64,000 nt of DNA, from assembly GCF_021601385.1 (NCBI RefSeq), contig NZ_BQHO01000019.1, forward strand, positions 50,027 through 114,026. Reading direction: 5' to 3'. The position numbers and the translations under genes were made by a program. The notes below the pieces were generated by a model. It saw nothing but the letters and a program-made list of their open reading frames with translations, was not told the DNA's origin and did not search any database. Origin of the DNA: Pseudomonas parasichuanensis (GTDB lineage: Bacteria; Pseudomonadota; Gammaproteobacteria; Pseudomonadales; Pseudomonadaceae). How positions within the stretch are numbered: the first letter of the stretch is position 1; each line of letters begins with the position of its first letter. Shown piece after piece: positions 35,030 through 43,567 of the stretch.

Positions 35030-35045
35030 TGCCCGCGATTGGACC

Positions 35046-35879
35046 TCAGCTATTGATCGCGCCGGCCAGTTTGACCAGCGCTTGTCGCCAGTTGGCCAAA
35101 CCTGGCAACGCCAGGAAAAACGGATTGAGCAACGACTCCCGCGGCGGATAACGAAACGCCTGCCCATCCAGCCCGATCACCTCACCACCGGCCCCCTCCA
35201 GCACGCCCTGGGCGGCAGCGGTATCCCACTGCGAGGTCGGCGCCAGCCGCGGATAGCAGTCGGCACTGCCTTCGGCGAGCAGGCAGAATTTCAGCGAGCT
35301 GCCAATATTGGCCAGTTCCAGTTCGCCCACTGCGCTACTCAGGCCAGCCAGCAGCGCTTCCTGCTCCGGGCTGGAATGCCGGCGGCTGGCGACCACGGTG
35401 AAGCGCCCATCCGCCGGTGGCGCGTTGCGCACCTGGATCGCCTGCGCCTCGGCATCCCGCTCGGCACGCCAGGCCCCCAACTCGCGACCGCCGAAGTAAC
35501 AACGACCATTGGTCGGCATCGCCACCACACCGAACACCACCTCGCCGTGCTCGATCAGCGCGATGTTGACGGTGAACTCTTCACTGCCGGCGATGAATTC
35601 CTTGGTACCGTCCAGCGGGTCGACCAGCCACCAGCGCTGCCACGCTTCACGCGTCGCCAGCGGGATGTTGCAGTCTTCCTCGGACAGCACCGGGATCTGC
35701 GGCGTGAGCGCCTGCAGGCCATCGGCGATTATCCGGTGCGCAGCCAGGTCGGCCGCGGTCACCGGCGAGTCGTCAGCCTTGTTGGTCACGGCCACAGCGG
35801 TGCGCCAGAACGGCAGGATCGCCGCGCCTGCCCGCTGGGCGAGCTCCACCACGTCCAGCATCAGCTGACGGTCGCTCAT
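35046..35879 (-). CDS. cysQ: 3'(2'),5'-bisphosphate nucleotidase CysQ
   Basis: CysQ removes 3'-phosphoadenosine 5'-phosphate formed in sulfate assimilation. The 277-residue lithium-sensitive phosphatase-fold protein has VLSEED, the metal-binding motif WWLVDPLDGTKEFI near residue 82-95, and the second signature APTSQWDTAAAQGVLEGAGG. It overlaps nudE by 4 bp, a pair common in pseudomonads. Confidence 0.95.
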   Translation of the reverse strand: MSDRQLMLDVVELAQRAGAAILPFWRTAVAVTNKADDSPVTAADLAAHRIIADGLQALTPQIPVLSEEDCNIPLATREAWQRWWLVDPLDGTKEFIAGSEEFTVNIALIEHGEVVFGVVAMPTNGRCYFGGRELGAWRAERDAEAQAIQVRNAPPADGRFTVVASRRHSSPEQEALLAGLSSAVGELELANIGSSLKFCLLAEGSADCYPRLAPTSQWDTAAAQGVLEGAGGEVIGLDGQAFRYPPRESLLNPFFLALPGLANWRQALVKLAGAINS

Positions 35880-36442
35880 ACGCTCAGCACCCCACGCTGG
35901 ATCAGCAGGTCGCGCGCCAGGTACAACGCCGCCAGGGCCCGGCCTTCGCTGAACTGCGGGTGCATGGCCAACGCCGACAGTTCGCGCAGGTTGACCTTGT
36001 CGACCCGCATCGGCTCGGGCTCATCGCCCTCAAGACGCTCTTCATACAGGTCGGTGGCCAGCACCACCTGGATCTTCTGGCTCATGTAACCGGGCGACAA
36101 CGACAGCTCGGTCAGGTGCTCCAGCTGGCGTGCGCCAAAACCGGCCTCTTCCTTGAGCTCGCGGTCAGCGGCGGCCAGCACGTCCTCACCCGGCTCGATC
36201 AGGCCTTTGGGCAGGGACAATTCGTATTCATCGGTACCGCCGCAATATTCCTCGACCAGCACCGCGTGCTCGGCATCGAGCATGGCCACGATCATCACCG
36301 CGCCGTAACCATTGCCCCGGCCGACCAGTCGCTCATAGGTGCGTTCGGTGCCGTTGGAAAAGCGCAACTGCACGGCTTCGACGCGGAACAGGCGGCTGCT
36401 GGCGACGATCTCGCGGCTGAGGACGGTGGGTTTCTGGCGCAT
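35876..36442 (-). CDS. nudE: ADP-compounds hydrolase NudE
   Basis: NudE is a Nudix hydrolase for ADP-ribose, NADH and diadenosine compounds. The 188-residue protein has a complete Nudix box, KGLIEPGEDVLAAADRELKE followed by EAGF (about 95-118). The start at 36442 (MRQKPTVLSR) fits the family length; longer in-frame upstream starts do not. It is divergent from yrfG with 64 bp between and precedes cysQ. Confidence 0.94.
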   Translation of the reverse strand: MRQKPTVLSREIVASSRLFRVEAVQLRFSNGTERTYERLVGRGNGYGAVMIVAMLDAEHAVLVEEYCGGTDEYELSLPKGLIEPGEDVLAAADRELKEEAGFGARQLEHLTELSLSPGYMSQKIQVVLATDLYEERLEGDEPEPMRVDKVNLRELSALAMHPQFSEGRALAALYLARDLLIQRGVLSV

Positions 36443-36506
36443 GGGGCGGCTCCTTGGCGTGAACGGGTTACTATACCGTGGCTTGCCACCTGATCGAGAG
36501 TTTCCC

Positions 36507-37169
36507 ATGCCCGTTCTTCCCTGGTCCGCCATCGATACTGTCCTGCTGGACATGGACGGCACCCTGCTCGACCTGCACTACGACAACCGCTTCTGGCTGC
36601 AGCACCTGCCGCAGCGCTATGCCGAGCTGCATGGCGTGAGCCGGGCGATGGCCGAAATGGAGCTGCAGCCGCTGTTCGAGCAACATGCCGGGACGTTGAA
36701 CTGGTACTGCCTGGACTTCTGGAGCCGCGAGCTGCGCCTGCCGATCCGCGAGCTGAAGCAGGAGATCGCAGACCTGATCGCCTTGAAGCCGGATGCCGAC
36801 ACCTTCCTCGCCGCCATCCGCAAAGCCGGCAAGCGGGTGGTGATGATCACCAATGCGCACCGCGACTCACTGTCGCTGAAACTGGAGCGGGTGGAGCTGG
36901 CGCCGTACTTCGAGCGGTTGATCAGCTCGCACGACTACGGCTACCCGAAGGAGAGCCCGCTGTTCTGGGAGGCGTTGCAGGCGGATATCGGCTTCGAACC
37001 GGCGCGCAGCCTGTTCATCGATGACACCCTGGCCATCCTGCGCAGCGCGCAGCGGTTCGGGGTGGGGCATCTGCTGGCGGTGAAGCAGCCGGACAGCCAG
37101 GGCGCGCTGCGCGATACCCAGGAGTTTGCGGCCGTAGAGGATTACCGGGAACTACTGATGGGTTTGTGA
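36507..37169 (+). CDS. yrfG: GMP/IMP nucleotidase YrfG (HAD family)
   Basis: This is a 220-residue haloacid-dehalogenase phosphatase. Motif I is LLDMDGTLLDLHYDNRFW (nucleophile Asp near residue 15), motif II is VMITNAHRDSL, and motif III/IV covers YPKESPLFWEAL and SLFIDDTLAIL. E. coli YrfG acts on GMP and IMP and also sits near nudE, which supports the call. The ATG at 36507 has only a weak GAGAG site upstream. Confidence 0.92.
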   Translation: MPVLPWSAIDTVLLDMDGTLLDLHYDNRFWLQHLPQRYAELHGVSRAMAEMELQPLFEQHAGTLNWYCLDFWSRELRLPIRELKQEIADLIALKPDADTFLAAIRKAGKRVVMITNAHRDSLSLKLERVELAPYFERLISSHDYGYPKESPLFWEALQADIGFEPARSLFIDDTLAILRSAQRFGVGHLLAVKQPDSQGALRDTQEFAAVEDYRELLMGL

Positions 37170-37173
37170 GGCC

Positions 37174-37238
37174 CTTCGCGGGTAAACCCGCTCCCACAGG
37201 CTGTGAAAAACCTGTGGGAGCGGGTTTACCCGCGAAGA
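37174..37238. repeat. REP pair (inverted), GGTAAACCC variant
   Basis: TTCGCGGGTAAACCCGCTCC and GGAGCGGGTTTACCCGCGAA face each other between two convergent genes. Confidence 0.88.
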
Positions 37239-37259
37239 GGTCGATACAGGCTGTAGAGA

Positions 37260-37700
37260 TCAATCCGGAATACGCAGTACCTGCCCCGGGTAGATCTTGT
37301 CCGGGTGCTTGAGCATCGGCTTGTTCGCCTCGAAGATCTTGTTGTACTGGTTGGCGTCGCCATACACCTTCTTGGAAATGGCGCTGAGGGTGTCGCCTTT
37401 CTCGACCGTGACGAACCGGGCCGCCTGGGCAATCGGCCCGGTGACGGTGATCTGGTCGTCCACCGACGCCACGCCAGCGATGTTGCCGGCCGCCAGGATG
37501 ATCTTCTCCTTCTCTTCCTGGCTACTCACCTCGCCCTTGAGGATGACCTTGTCTCCCTCTACAGTGGCCGAGATGTTCGGGTTGCCCAGGCCAACGCTTT
37601 CGACGTGTTTCTTCAACTGCTCCTCGGCATTGGCATTGCCCGGAGTCAGCAGGTCGATCAACTTCTCACCGGCTTCCTTCACGAAACTGAACAGGCTCAT
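37260..37700 (-). CDS. kbp: BON-LysM protein, Kbp/YgaU-like
   Basis: This is a 146-residue soluble protein with no signal peptide. It has an N-terminal BON domain (about 25-90: NPNISATVEGDKVILKGEVS to DDQITVTG) and a C-terminal LysM domain (about 96-145: VTVEKGDTLSAISKKVYGDA to YPGQVLRIP). The architecture and length match E. coli YgaU/Kbp, a cytoplasmic potassium-binding protein. It is divergent from fdhD across 174 bp. Confidence 0.9.
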   Translation of the reverse strand: MSLFSFVKEAGEKLIDLLTPGNANAEEQLKKHVESVGLGNPNISATVEGDKVILKGEVSSQEEKEKIILAAGNIAGVASVDDQITVTGPIAQAARFVTVEKGDTLSAISKKVYGDANQYNKIFEANKPMLKHPDKIYPGQVLRIPD

Positions 37701-37874
37701 GTGGCGCTCCTTTGAGGGTGAATCCGTGGAAGCAGAAGTCTAGGCCAGGATCCCGCCCCCCGCCCCTGTGCGACCAATCGACGCGGTCTATCACGGCATA
37801 GACGCTAGCGATTAGACGCCACCTGCCCAGCGGCCTAGGCTTGTGGCATCAAACTGCCGCCGGTATTCGCCCCG

Positions 37875-38702
37875 ATGAACAGCAAGCCTCCGGTCTGCGC
37901 GGCGCCCTCGTCCTTCGATCTGCCCGCCGCCAGCAACACCTACGACTACCTCGAGCTCACCGATGCTGCGCGTGACAGCACGCCGCTGGCCGAGGAAGTG
38001 GCGCTGGCCATCGTCTACAACGGCCTCAACCAGGCGGTGATGCTGGTCAGCCCCACCGACCTTGAAGACTTCGCGGTCGGGTTCAGCGTCGGCAGCGGCA
38101 TCGTCAGCGGTACTGACGAAATCTATGACGTGAAGCTGTCCGGCAGCGGCTCGGCCTTGTATGCCGACCTGGAGATATCCAGCCGTGCCTTCTGGGACCT
38201 GAAGAACCAGCGCCGCCAGATGGCCGGCACCAGCGGCTGCGGCCTGTGCGGTGTCGAAGCCCTGGAGCAGGCGCTGCCAGAACTGAAGGTACTGCCCGGG
38301 GCCCCCTTGCCCCCGGCCCATTGGCTCAAGGACCTGCGCCAGCGCATCGATGCCTTCCAGCCCCTCGGCCAGCACTGCGGCGCTGTGCACGCCGCGCTGT
38401 TCATGGACCGCGACGGCCAGCTGCTGCTGGGCCGCGAGGACATTGGCCGGCACAACGCCCTGGACAAGCTGATCGGCGCCCTGCTGCGCCAACGCATCGA
38501 CACCACCGGTGGCCTGGCCATCGTCACCAGCCGTTGCAGCCTGGAGCTGATCCAGAAAGTGCTGCGCGCCGGCATCCAGACCCTGGTCAGCCTCTCGGCG
38601 CCCACCGGCCTGGCCCTGCAATGGGCACGCAAGCACAACCTCAACCTTATCCACTTGCCCAAACACAGCGCACCGCGGGTATTCAGCCCAGCGGCGGAGT
38701 AG
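37875..38702 (+). CDS. fdhD: Formate dehydrogenase accessory sulfurtransferase FdhD
   Basis: FdhD transfers sulfur from a cysteine desulfurase to the molybdenum cofactor of formate dehydrogenases. The 275-residue protein has the catalytic CxxC in GTSGCGLCGVEALEQAL (C122, C125), and RHNALDKLIGALL and IVTSRCSLELIQKVLRAGI later. It is followed after 8 nt by a molybdopterin oxidoreductase gene, its likely client. Confidence 0.95.
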   Translation: MNSKPPVCAAPSSFDLPAASNTYDYLELTDAARDSTPLAEEVALAIVYNGLNQAVMLVSPTDLEDFAVGFSVGSGIVSGTDEIYDVKLSGSGSALYADLEISSRAFWDLKNQRRQMAGTSGCGLCGVEALEQALPELKVLPGAPLPPAHWLKDLRQRIDAFQPLGQHCGAVHAALFMDRDGQLLLGREDIGRHNALDKLIGALLRQRIDTTGGLAIVTSRCSLELIQKVLRAGIQTLVSLSAPTGLALQWARKHNLNLIHLPKHSAPRVFSPAAE

Positions 38703-38710
38703 TAACAGCC

Positions 38711-41056
38711 GTGACCTCGTACGAAAAACTCCCGGACAACGCCCCCGCTTCCTCCCCTCGCTACAAACCCTACCCCGGCCCCGCCGGCGGCTGGGGCGCG
38801 CTGCGCAGTGTGGCCAAGGCCTGGGTCGGCAGTGACAACGCCCTGAAGAACCTGCGCGCCCTGCTCAAGACCAACCAGAACGGTGGCTTCGACTGCCCTG
38901 GCTGCGCCTGGGGCGACTCCCCCGAGAGCGGCATGGTCAAGTTCTGCGAGAACGGCGCCAAGGCGGTCAACTGGGAAGCCACCAAGCGCCGTGTCGATGC
39001 GGCTTTTTTCGCCCGCTACAGCGCCAGCGCGCTGCGCCAGCAAAGCGACTACTGGCTTGAGTACCAGGGCCGCCTGACCGAGCCGATGGTCTATGACCCG
39101 GTCACCGACCGCTACCAGCCCATCGATTGGGACGCGGCATTCGCGTTGATCGCCCGCCACCTGAACAACCTGGCCAGCCCTGACCAGGCCGAGTTCTACA
39201 CCTCCGGCCGGGCCAGCAACGAGGCGGCGTACCTCTATCAACTGTTCGTGCGCGCCTATGGCACCAACAACTTCCCCGACTGTTCGAACATGTGCCACGA
39301 GGCCAGCGGCGTTGCTCTGAGCCAGAGCGTTGGCGTGGGCAAGGGCACGGTCACCTACGACGATTTCGAGCACGCCGACGCGATCTTCGTCTGGGGCCAG
39401 AACCCCGGCACCAACCACCCGCGCATGCTCGACCCGTTGCGTGACGCGGTTAAGCGCGGCGCCCAGGTGGTCTGCATCAACCCGCTCAAAGAGCGGGGCC
39501 TGGAACGCTTCCAGCACCCACAGAACCCACTGGAAATGCTGACCAACAGCGACCGTCCGACCAACACCGCGTTCTTCCGCCCGGCCCTGGGCGGCGACAT
39601 GGCGCTGCTGCGCGGCATGGCCAAGTTCCTGCTGCAGTGGGAGCGCGAGGCGCAGGCCAAGGGCGAGCCGGCGATCTTCGACCATGCCTTCATTGCCGAG
39701 CACGGCCATGGCGTGGACGCGTACCTGGCGGTGGTCGATGCCACGCCATGGGAGCAGGTCGAGGCGCAATCCGGCCTGAGCCTGGCCGACATCGAGCTGT
39801 CGGCGCGCATGTACTGCAAGGGCAAGCGGGTGATCATGTGCTGGGCCATGGGCATCACCCAGCACCGCCACTCGGTGCCGACCATCCAGGAAATCGTCAA
39901 CCTGATGCTGCTGCGCGGCAACCTCGGCGCACCCGGCGCCGGCCTGTGCCCGGTACGCGGCCACAGCAACGTGCAGGGCGACCGCACCATGGGCATCAAC
40001 GAGCGCCCACCGGCGTTCCTGCTCGACGCCATCGAGAAGCGCTTCGGCTTCCAGGTGCCGCGCCACAATGGCCACAACACCGTCGAGGCGATCCACGCCA
40101 TGCTCGAAGGCCGGGCCAAGGTGTTCATCGGGCTGGGCGGCAACTTCGCCCAGGCCACCCCGGACACCGAACGCACCGCCCAGGCCCTGCGCAACTGCGA
40201 GCTGACCGTGCAGATCAGCACCAAGCTCAACCGCAGCCACCTGGTCCATGGCAAGCAGGCGCTGATCCTGCCGTGCCTGGGCCGTACCGATATCGACCTG
40301 CAAAGCGATGGCCCGCAGGCGGTCACGGTGGAGGACTCGTTCAGCATGGTCCATGCCTCCAACGGCCAGCTCAAGCCGCTGTCCAGGCAAATGCGCTCCG
40401 AGCCCGCCGTGGTCGCCGGCATCGCCGCCGCCACCCTGGGCAAGCAGCCGGTGGACTGGCACTGGCTGGTGGCCGACTACGACCGCATCCGCGCATTGAT
40501 CGCCGATACCATCCCGGGCTTTGCCGACTTCAATGAGCGGCTGCGCCTGCCGGGTGGTTTCTACCTGGGCAACAGCGCCGCCAGCCGCCAGTGGAAAACC
40601 GCCACCGGCCGGGCCAACTTCAAGGCCAACCTGCTGCCCGACAGCCTGCTCGATGAGCGGGTACGCGCCAGCGGCCAACTGCCAGACCTGATCATGCAGT
40701 CGATGCGTTCGCACGATCAGTACAACACCACCATCTATGGCATGGACGACCGCTACCGCGGCGTACGCGGCCAGCGTGACGTGCTGTTCGTAAACGAAGC
40801 CGACATCGTTCGCCTGGGCTTCCAGCCAGGGCAGAAGGTCGACATCGTGTCGCTGTGGGGGGATGAGCATGTGCGCCGGGTGCAGGGTTTCACCCTGTTG
40901 GCGTTCGACATTCCTGCCGGGCAGGCGGCGGCCTATTACCCCGAGGTGAACCCGCTGGTGCCGCTGGAGAGCATTGGCGAGGGCAGCCATACGCCGACGT
41001 CCAAGTTCATCGCCATCAAGCTGGAGCGGGCGCGGGACGACGGGCGTATCATCTGA
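38711..41056 (+). CDS. FdhF/YdeP-like molybdopterin oxidoreductase
   Basis: This is a 781-residue predicted cytoplasmic molybdenum enzyme with no Tat signal. It resembles the FdhF/YdeP-type 'alpha subunit' family: GGFDCPGCAWGDSPE near 58-72, FYTSGRASNEAAYLYQLFVR, NMCHEASGVALSQSVGVGKG (the possible Mo-ligand Cys), and CPVRGHSNVQGDRTMGI. Only CxxC is seen at the N-terminus rather than four Fe-S cysteines, as in YdeP. The start is GTG at 38711, just past fdhD; the upstream in-frame open region overlaps fdhD and is not family-like. The substrate may be formate, but YdeP relatives are poorly defined. Confidence 0.88.
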   Translation: MTSYEKLPDNAPASSPRYKPYPGPAGGWGALRSVAKAWVGSDNALKNLRALLKTNQNGGFDCPGCAWGDSPESGMVKFCENGAKAVNWEATKRRVDAAFFARYSASALRQQSDYWLEYQGRLTEPMVYDPVTDRYQPIDWDAAFALIARHLNNLASPDQAEFYTSGRASNEAAYLYQLFVRAYGTNNFPDCSNMCHEASGVALSQSVGVGKGTVTYDDFEHADAIFVWGQNPGTNHPRMLDPLRDAVKRGAQVVCINPLKERGLERFQHPQNPLEMLTNSDRPTNTAFFRPALGGDMALLRGMAKFLLQWEREAQAKGEPAIFDHAFIAEHGHGVDAYLAVVDATPWEQVEAQSGLSLADIELSARMYCKGKRVIMCWAMGITQHRHSVPTIQEIVNLMLLRGNLGAPGAGLCPVRGHSNVQGDRTMGINERPPAFLLDAIEKRFGFQVPRHNGHNTVEAIHAMLEGRAKVFIGLGGNFAQATPDTERTAQALRNCELTVQISTKLNRSHLVHGKQALILPCLGRTDIDLQSDGPQAVTVEDSFSMVHASNGQLKPLSRQMRSEPAVVAGIAAATLGKQPVDWHWLVADYDRIRALIADTIPGFADFNERLRLPGGFYLGNSAASRQWKTATGRANFKANLLPDSLLDERVRASGQLPDLIMQSMRSHDQYNTTIYGMDDRYRGVRGQRDVLFVNEADIVRLGFQPGQKVDIVSLWGDEHVRRVQGFTLLAFDIPAGQAAAYYPEVNPLVPLESIGEGSHTPTSKFIAIKLERARDDGRII

Positions 41057-41129
41057 CACCGTCGCCAGCTGCGTAACGCTCCTACAGGCGTAGCCAGCAG
41101 CCGGCGATGAGTGCTTCAAGCGCCCACAA

Positions 41130-41162
41130 AAAAAGCCCTGTCCGCAATGGATCAGGGCTTTG
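41130..41162 (+). terminator. Terminator after the fdhD operon
   Basis: AAAGCCCTG and CAGGGCTTT form a stem with an inner TCC/GGA pairing, and a T-containing tract follows. Confidence 0.75.
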
Positions 41163-41319
41163 TCATAAAAGCCTCAGACCGCCGAAAATCGGGAAAGTTT
41201 CATACATAATTCAATAACTTATAGAATTGTGTACAACTCGTGCTACTCGTCGGATTTCCGTTGCCAGCCGCTTCGCCGGGCCTCAAATTCCGCCTCGTCA
41301 TCCCTTTGAGGCTCTCTTG

Positions 41320-41799
41320 ATGAAGAAGTACTCCTCGATTCTGTTGTTGTCTTTCAGCTTGCTCAGCGGCGTGGCCATGGCAGGCGGCACCACCGAGGCC
41401 GGCATTGGCGGCGCATTGGGTGGGGTACTGGGCTCCGTGGTGGGCAACTCCATCGGGGGTAGCACCGGCGGCGCCATCGGTGCCGGCCTGGGCGGCGCTG
41501 CCGGCGGTGCCCTGGGTGCCGACAAGCGCCAGCGTGGCGAAGCCGCCATCGGTGGCGCGCTGGGCGCAGCGGGCGGCAACGTGGTCGGTCGCTCCATGGG
41601 CGGCACCACCGGCAGCTACATCGGTGCGGCCGCGGGCGGCGGCGCCGGTGGCGCACTGGGTAACTACATGGGCAACAAGGCCGACGAAGACGAGCGCCAC
41701 GATTCGCGTCGCTATCGCCGCGACTACGATGATCGCCGCTACTACGACCGCGGCCACCACTATGGCCACCGCAAGCACAAGCGCCACTGGCGCGACTGA
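41320..41799 (+). CDS. Glycine-zipper envelope protein
   Basis: This is a 159-residue protein with a signal peptide (MKKYSSILLLSFSLLSGVAM, cleavage about residue 21). A long glycine-zipper region follows with repeats such as GGALGGVLGSVVGNSIGG and GGAAGGALGADKRQRGEAAI (about 25-120). The tail is rich in Arg, Tyr and His (RRDYDDRRYYDRGHHYGHRK). The family is associated with outer-membrane stability or stress. The start at 41320 is the one that exposes the signal peptide. A terminator follows at 41824. Confidence 0.85.
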   Translation: MKKYSSILLLSFSLLSGVAMAGGTTEAGIGGALGGVLGSVVGNSIGGSTGGAIGAGLGGAAGGALGADKRQRGEAAIGGALGAAGGNVVGRSMGGTTGSYIGAAAGGGAGGALGNYMGNKADEDERHDSRRYRRDYDDRRYYDRGHHYGHRKHKRHWRD

Positions 41800-41823
41800 T
41801 CGCCAGGCTTAAGCCTTGCGCCT

Positions 41824-41853
41824 AGGCCCCGCCCTCATCGGCGGGGCCTTTTC
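41824..41853 (+). terminator. Terminator after the glycine-zipper gene
   Basis: AGGCCCCGCC and GGCGGGGCCT form a perfect stem with a short loop, followed by TTTTCG. Confidence 0.85.
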
Positions 41854-42008
41854 GTTTGCGCCAATACCCGAGGATTAGGGGCCGCCCCGATATGGAGGCC
41901 AGTAGCCACTAGTTATCATTCCCTGCTTCCACCTTGAACAGGACGCAGGGAATGCGCGCGATCAGCATCACCCTCATCTGCTCGCCTCCCTACCCGAGGG
42001 GCTGAAGC

Positions 42009-42821
42009 ATGCCCACCCGCACTCGCCCGCCCATGCTCAGCGAAGCCAGCTTTGCACGAATTCGCCAAAGGGTTACGCAGGCCACTGGCGTGCATCTGGC
42101 CGACGACCGCCGGGCAGTGGTCGCGGCGCGCCTGCACAAACGCCTGAAAACCCATCGCCTGGCGGACTTCGAGCATTACCTGAGCTTGCTCGACAGCGAT
42201 CAGGGCGCGGTGGAACACGAGCACCTGCTACGCCTGTTGGTGGCCCGCGACAGCTACTTTTTCCGCGAGCACCGCCACTTCGAATGGCTGGCCGGCTGGC
42301 TGGCCGAACTCGACCGCCCCGCGCGCCTGTGGAGCGCCGCCTGTGCCACCGGTGAGGAAGCCTGGAGCCTGGCCATGGTCGCCGCCGAAAACGCCCGCCA
42401 TCCAGGCTGGCAGGTACTGGCCAGCGATTTCGATCCACAGGTGCTGGCGCACGCCGCCGCCGGCATTTACGACATTGCCCAGGCCCGCTACTTCCCGGAA
42501 GGCTGGCTGGCCCGCCACTGCCTGTGCGGGGTCGGTGAAATGGCCGGGCGACTGCGCGTCACCCCTGCCCTGCGCGGGCAGGTAGGCTTCGAGGCGATCA
42601 ACCTGATTCAGCCCTTGCCGGAACGGCTCGGCCAGTTCGACGCCATCCTGCTGCGTAACCTGGTGTCGAACCTCGCCCCATCGTACAAGCGCGAGGTGCT
42701 GCTCCGTGTGCTCGCACAGCTGCGCCGCGGCGGCTTGCTGATCATCGGGCATAGCGAGAGCATCCACGAGCTGGACCTGCCCCTGCGCCCCTTGCTGCCC
42801 TCGGTGTTCGAACGCCTATGA
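42009..42821 (+). CDS. CheR-type protein-glutamate methyltransferase
   Basis: This is a 270-residue cytoplasmic protein of the CheR family. The N-terminal helical domain ends in RLLVARDSYFFREHRHFEWL, close to the CheR TxFFR motif. The SAM-binding motif is WSAACATGEEAWSLAM, followed by ASDFDPQVLAHAAAGIYD and LLRNLVSNLAPSYKREVL. No chemotaxis kinase, CheB or receptor gene is in the window, so its partner is elsewhere. GAGGGG precedes the ATG by about 8 nt. A possible 17-codon leader frame ends 4 nt before the start. Confidence 0.85.
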   Translation: MPTRTRPPMLSEASFARIRQRVTQATGVHLADDRRAVVAARLHKRLKTHRLADFEHYLSLLDSDQGAVEHEHLLRLLVARDSYFFREHRHFEWLAGWLAELDRPARLWSAACATGEEAWSLAMVAAENARHPGWQVLASDFDPQVLAHAAAGIYDIAQARYFPEGWLARHCLCGVGEMAGRLRVTPALRGQVGFEAINLIQPLPERLGQFDAILLRNLVSNLAPSYKREVLLRVLAQLRRGGLLIIGHSESIHELDLPLRPLLPSVFERL

Positions 42822-42913
42822 GCAGAGGCACTGACTGCGCACCCGCGCCGCAGTGCCCTTGCGGATCGAGCCGGCCTGCCGCCCCCCTTCCCTTGCGAAA
42901 CAGGCCCTGACCC

Positions 42914-43567
42914 ATGCCTTGCCGTATCCTGCTTGCCGACGATTCGCCGCTCTTTCGCGCCGGCCTGCGCGCACTGCTTGAACAGAAAAAGGAATTTGCC
43001 GTGGTCGGCGATACCGGCGATGCCATGGCTGCCGTGAACCTCGCCGAGAAACTCAAACCGGATATCGTGGTGCTCGACATGAGCGGTGAGCTGGACAACC
43101 AGCAGGCCCTGCAGGAGCTGTTCATTCGCGCCCCTGCCAGCCGTGTACTGATGTTTTCCGCACGCTCGGAGCTGGACCATGTGCTCAATTGCCTGCAACT
43201 CGGCGCCCACGGTTTTCTGCTCAAGAACGCCTCGGTGGGGGAGCTGGAGCAGGCCCTGCAGACTTTGCGTCATGGCGGCCAGTACCTGTCATCGGCGGTG
43301 CTGCCGATGGTCATCGACCAAGCCCTCAAGCACAGCCGCAAGCGCCCGGCAGGTCAGGTGCAGACGCCGCTGACCACCCGCCAGCTGGAGATCCTGCGGC
43401 TGATCGCCCGGGGCGAAACCACCCGCTCCATTGCCGATGGCCTGGGCCTGAGCATCAAGACGGTGGAAGCGCACCGCTCGCAGATCATGCACCGCCTGCA
43501 GATCCACGACGTGCCGGGGCTGGTGCTGTTTGCCGTGCGCGAGGGGATCATCCGCCTCAACGATTGA
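42914..43567 (+). CDS. NarL/FixJ-family response regulator (LuxR-type HTH)
   Basis: This is a 217-residue regulator. The receiver has the acidic pocket in ILLADDSPLFRAGLRALLEQ and the likely phospho-acceptor Asp in DIVVLDMSGELDN. A LuxR helix-turn-helix follows (LTTRQLEILRLIARGETTRS, then LSIKTVEAHRSQIMHRL). No cognate kinase is adjacent, though a CheR-type gene lies just upstream. It overlaps the convergent thioesterase gene by 11 bp. Confidence 0.92.
   Translation: MPCRILLADDSPLFRAGLRALLEQKKEFAVVGDTGDAMAAVNLAEKLKPDIVVLDMSGELDNQQALQELFIRAPASRVLMFSARSELDHVLNCLQLGAHGFLLKNASVGELEQALQTLRHGGQYLSSAVLPMVIDQALKHSRKRPAGQVQTPLTTRQLEILRLIARGETTRSIADGLGLSIKTVEAHRSQIMHRLQIHDVPGLVLFAVREGIIRLND

Noticed and set aside
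39280-39320. Selenocysteine insertion in the FdhF-like enzyme
   Set aside because: The likely metal-ligand position is Cys (NMCHEASG), with no in-frame TGA in the gene.
38123-41119. Very long minus-strand open frame (about 998 codons) antisense to the molybdoenzyme gene
   Set aside because: It mirrors the high-GC plus-strand gene, has low-complexity His/Gln/Gly-rich composition and no family motif or ribosome-binding site.
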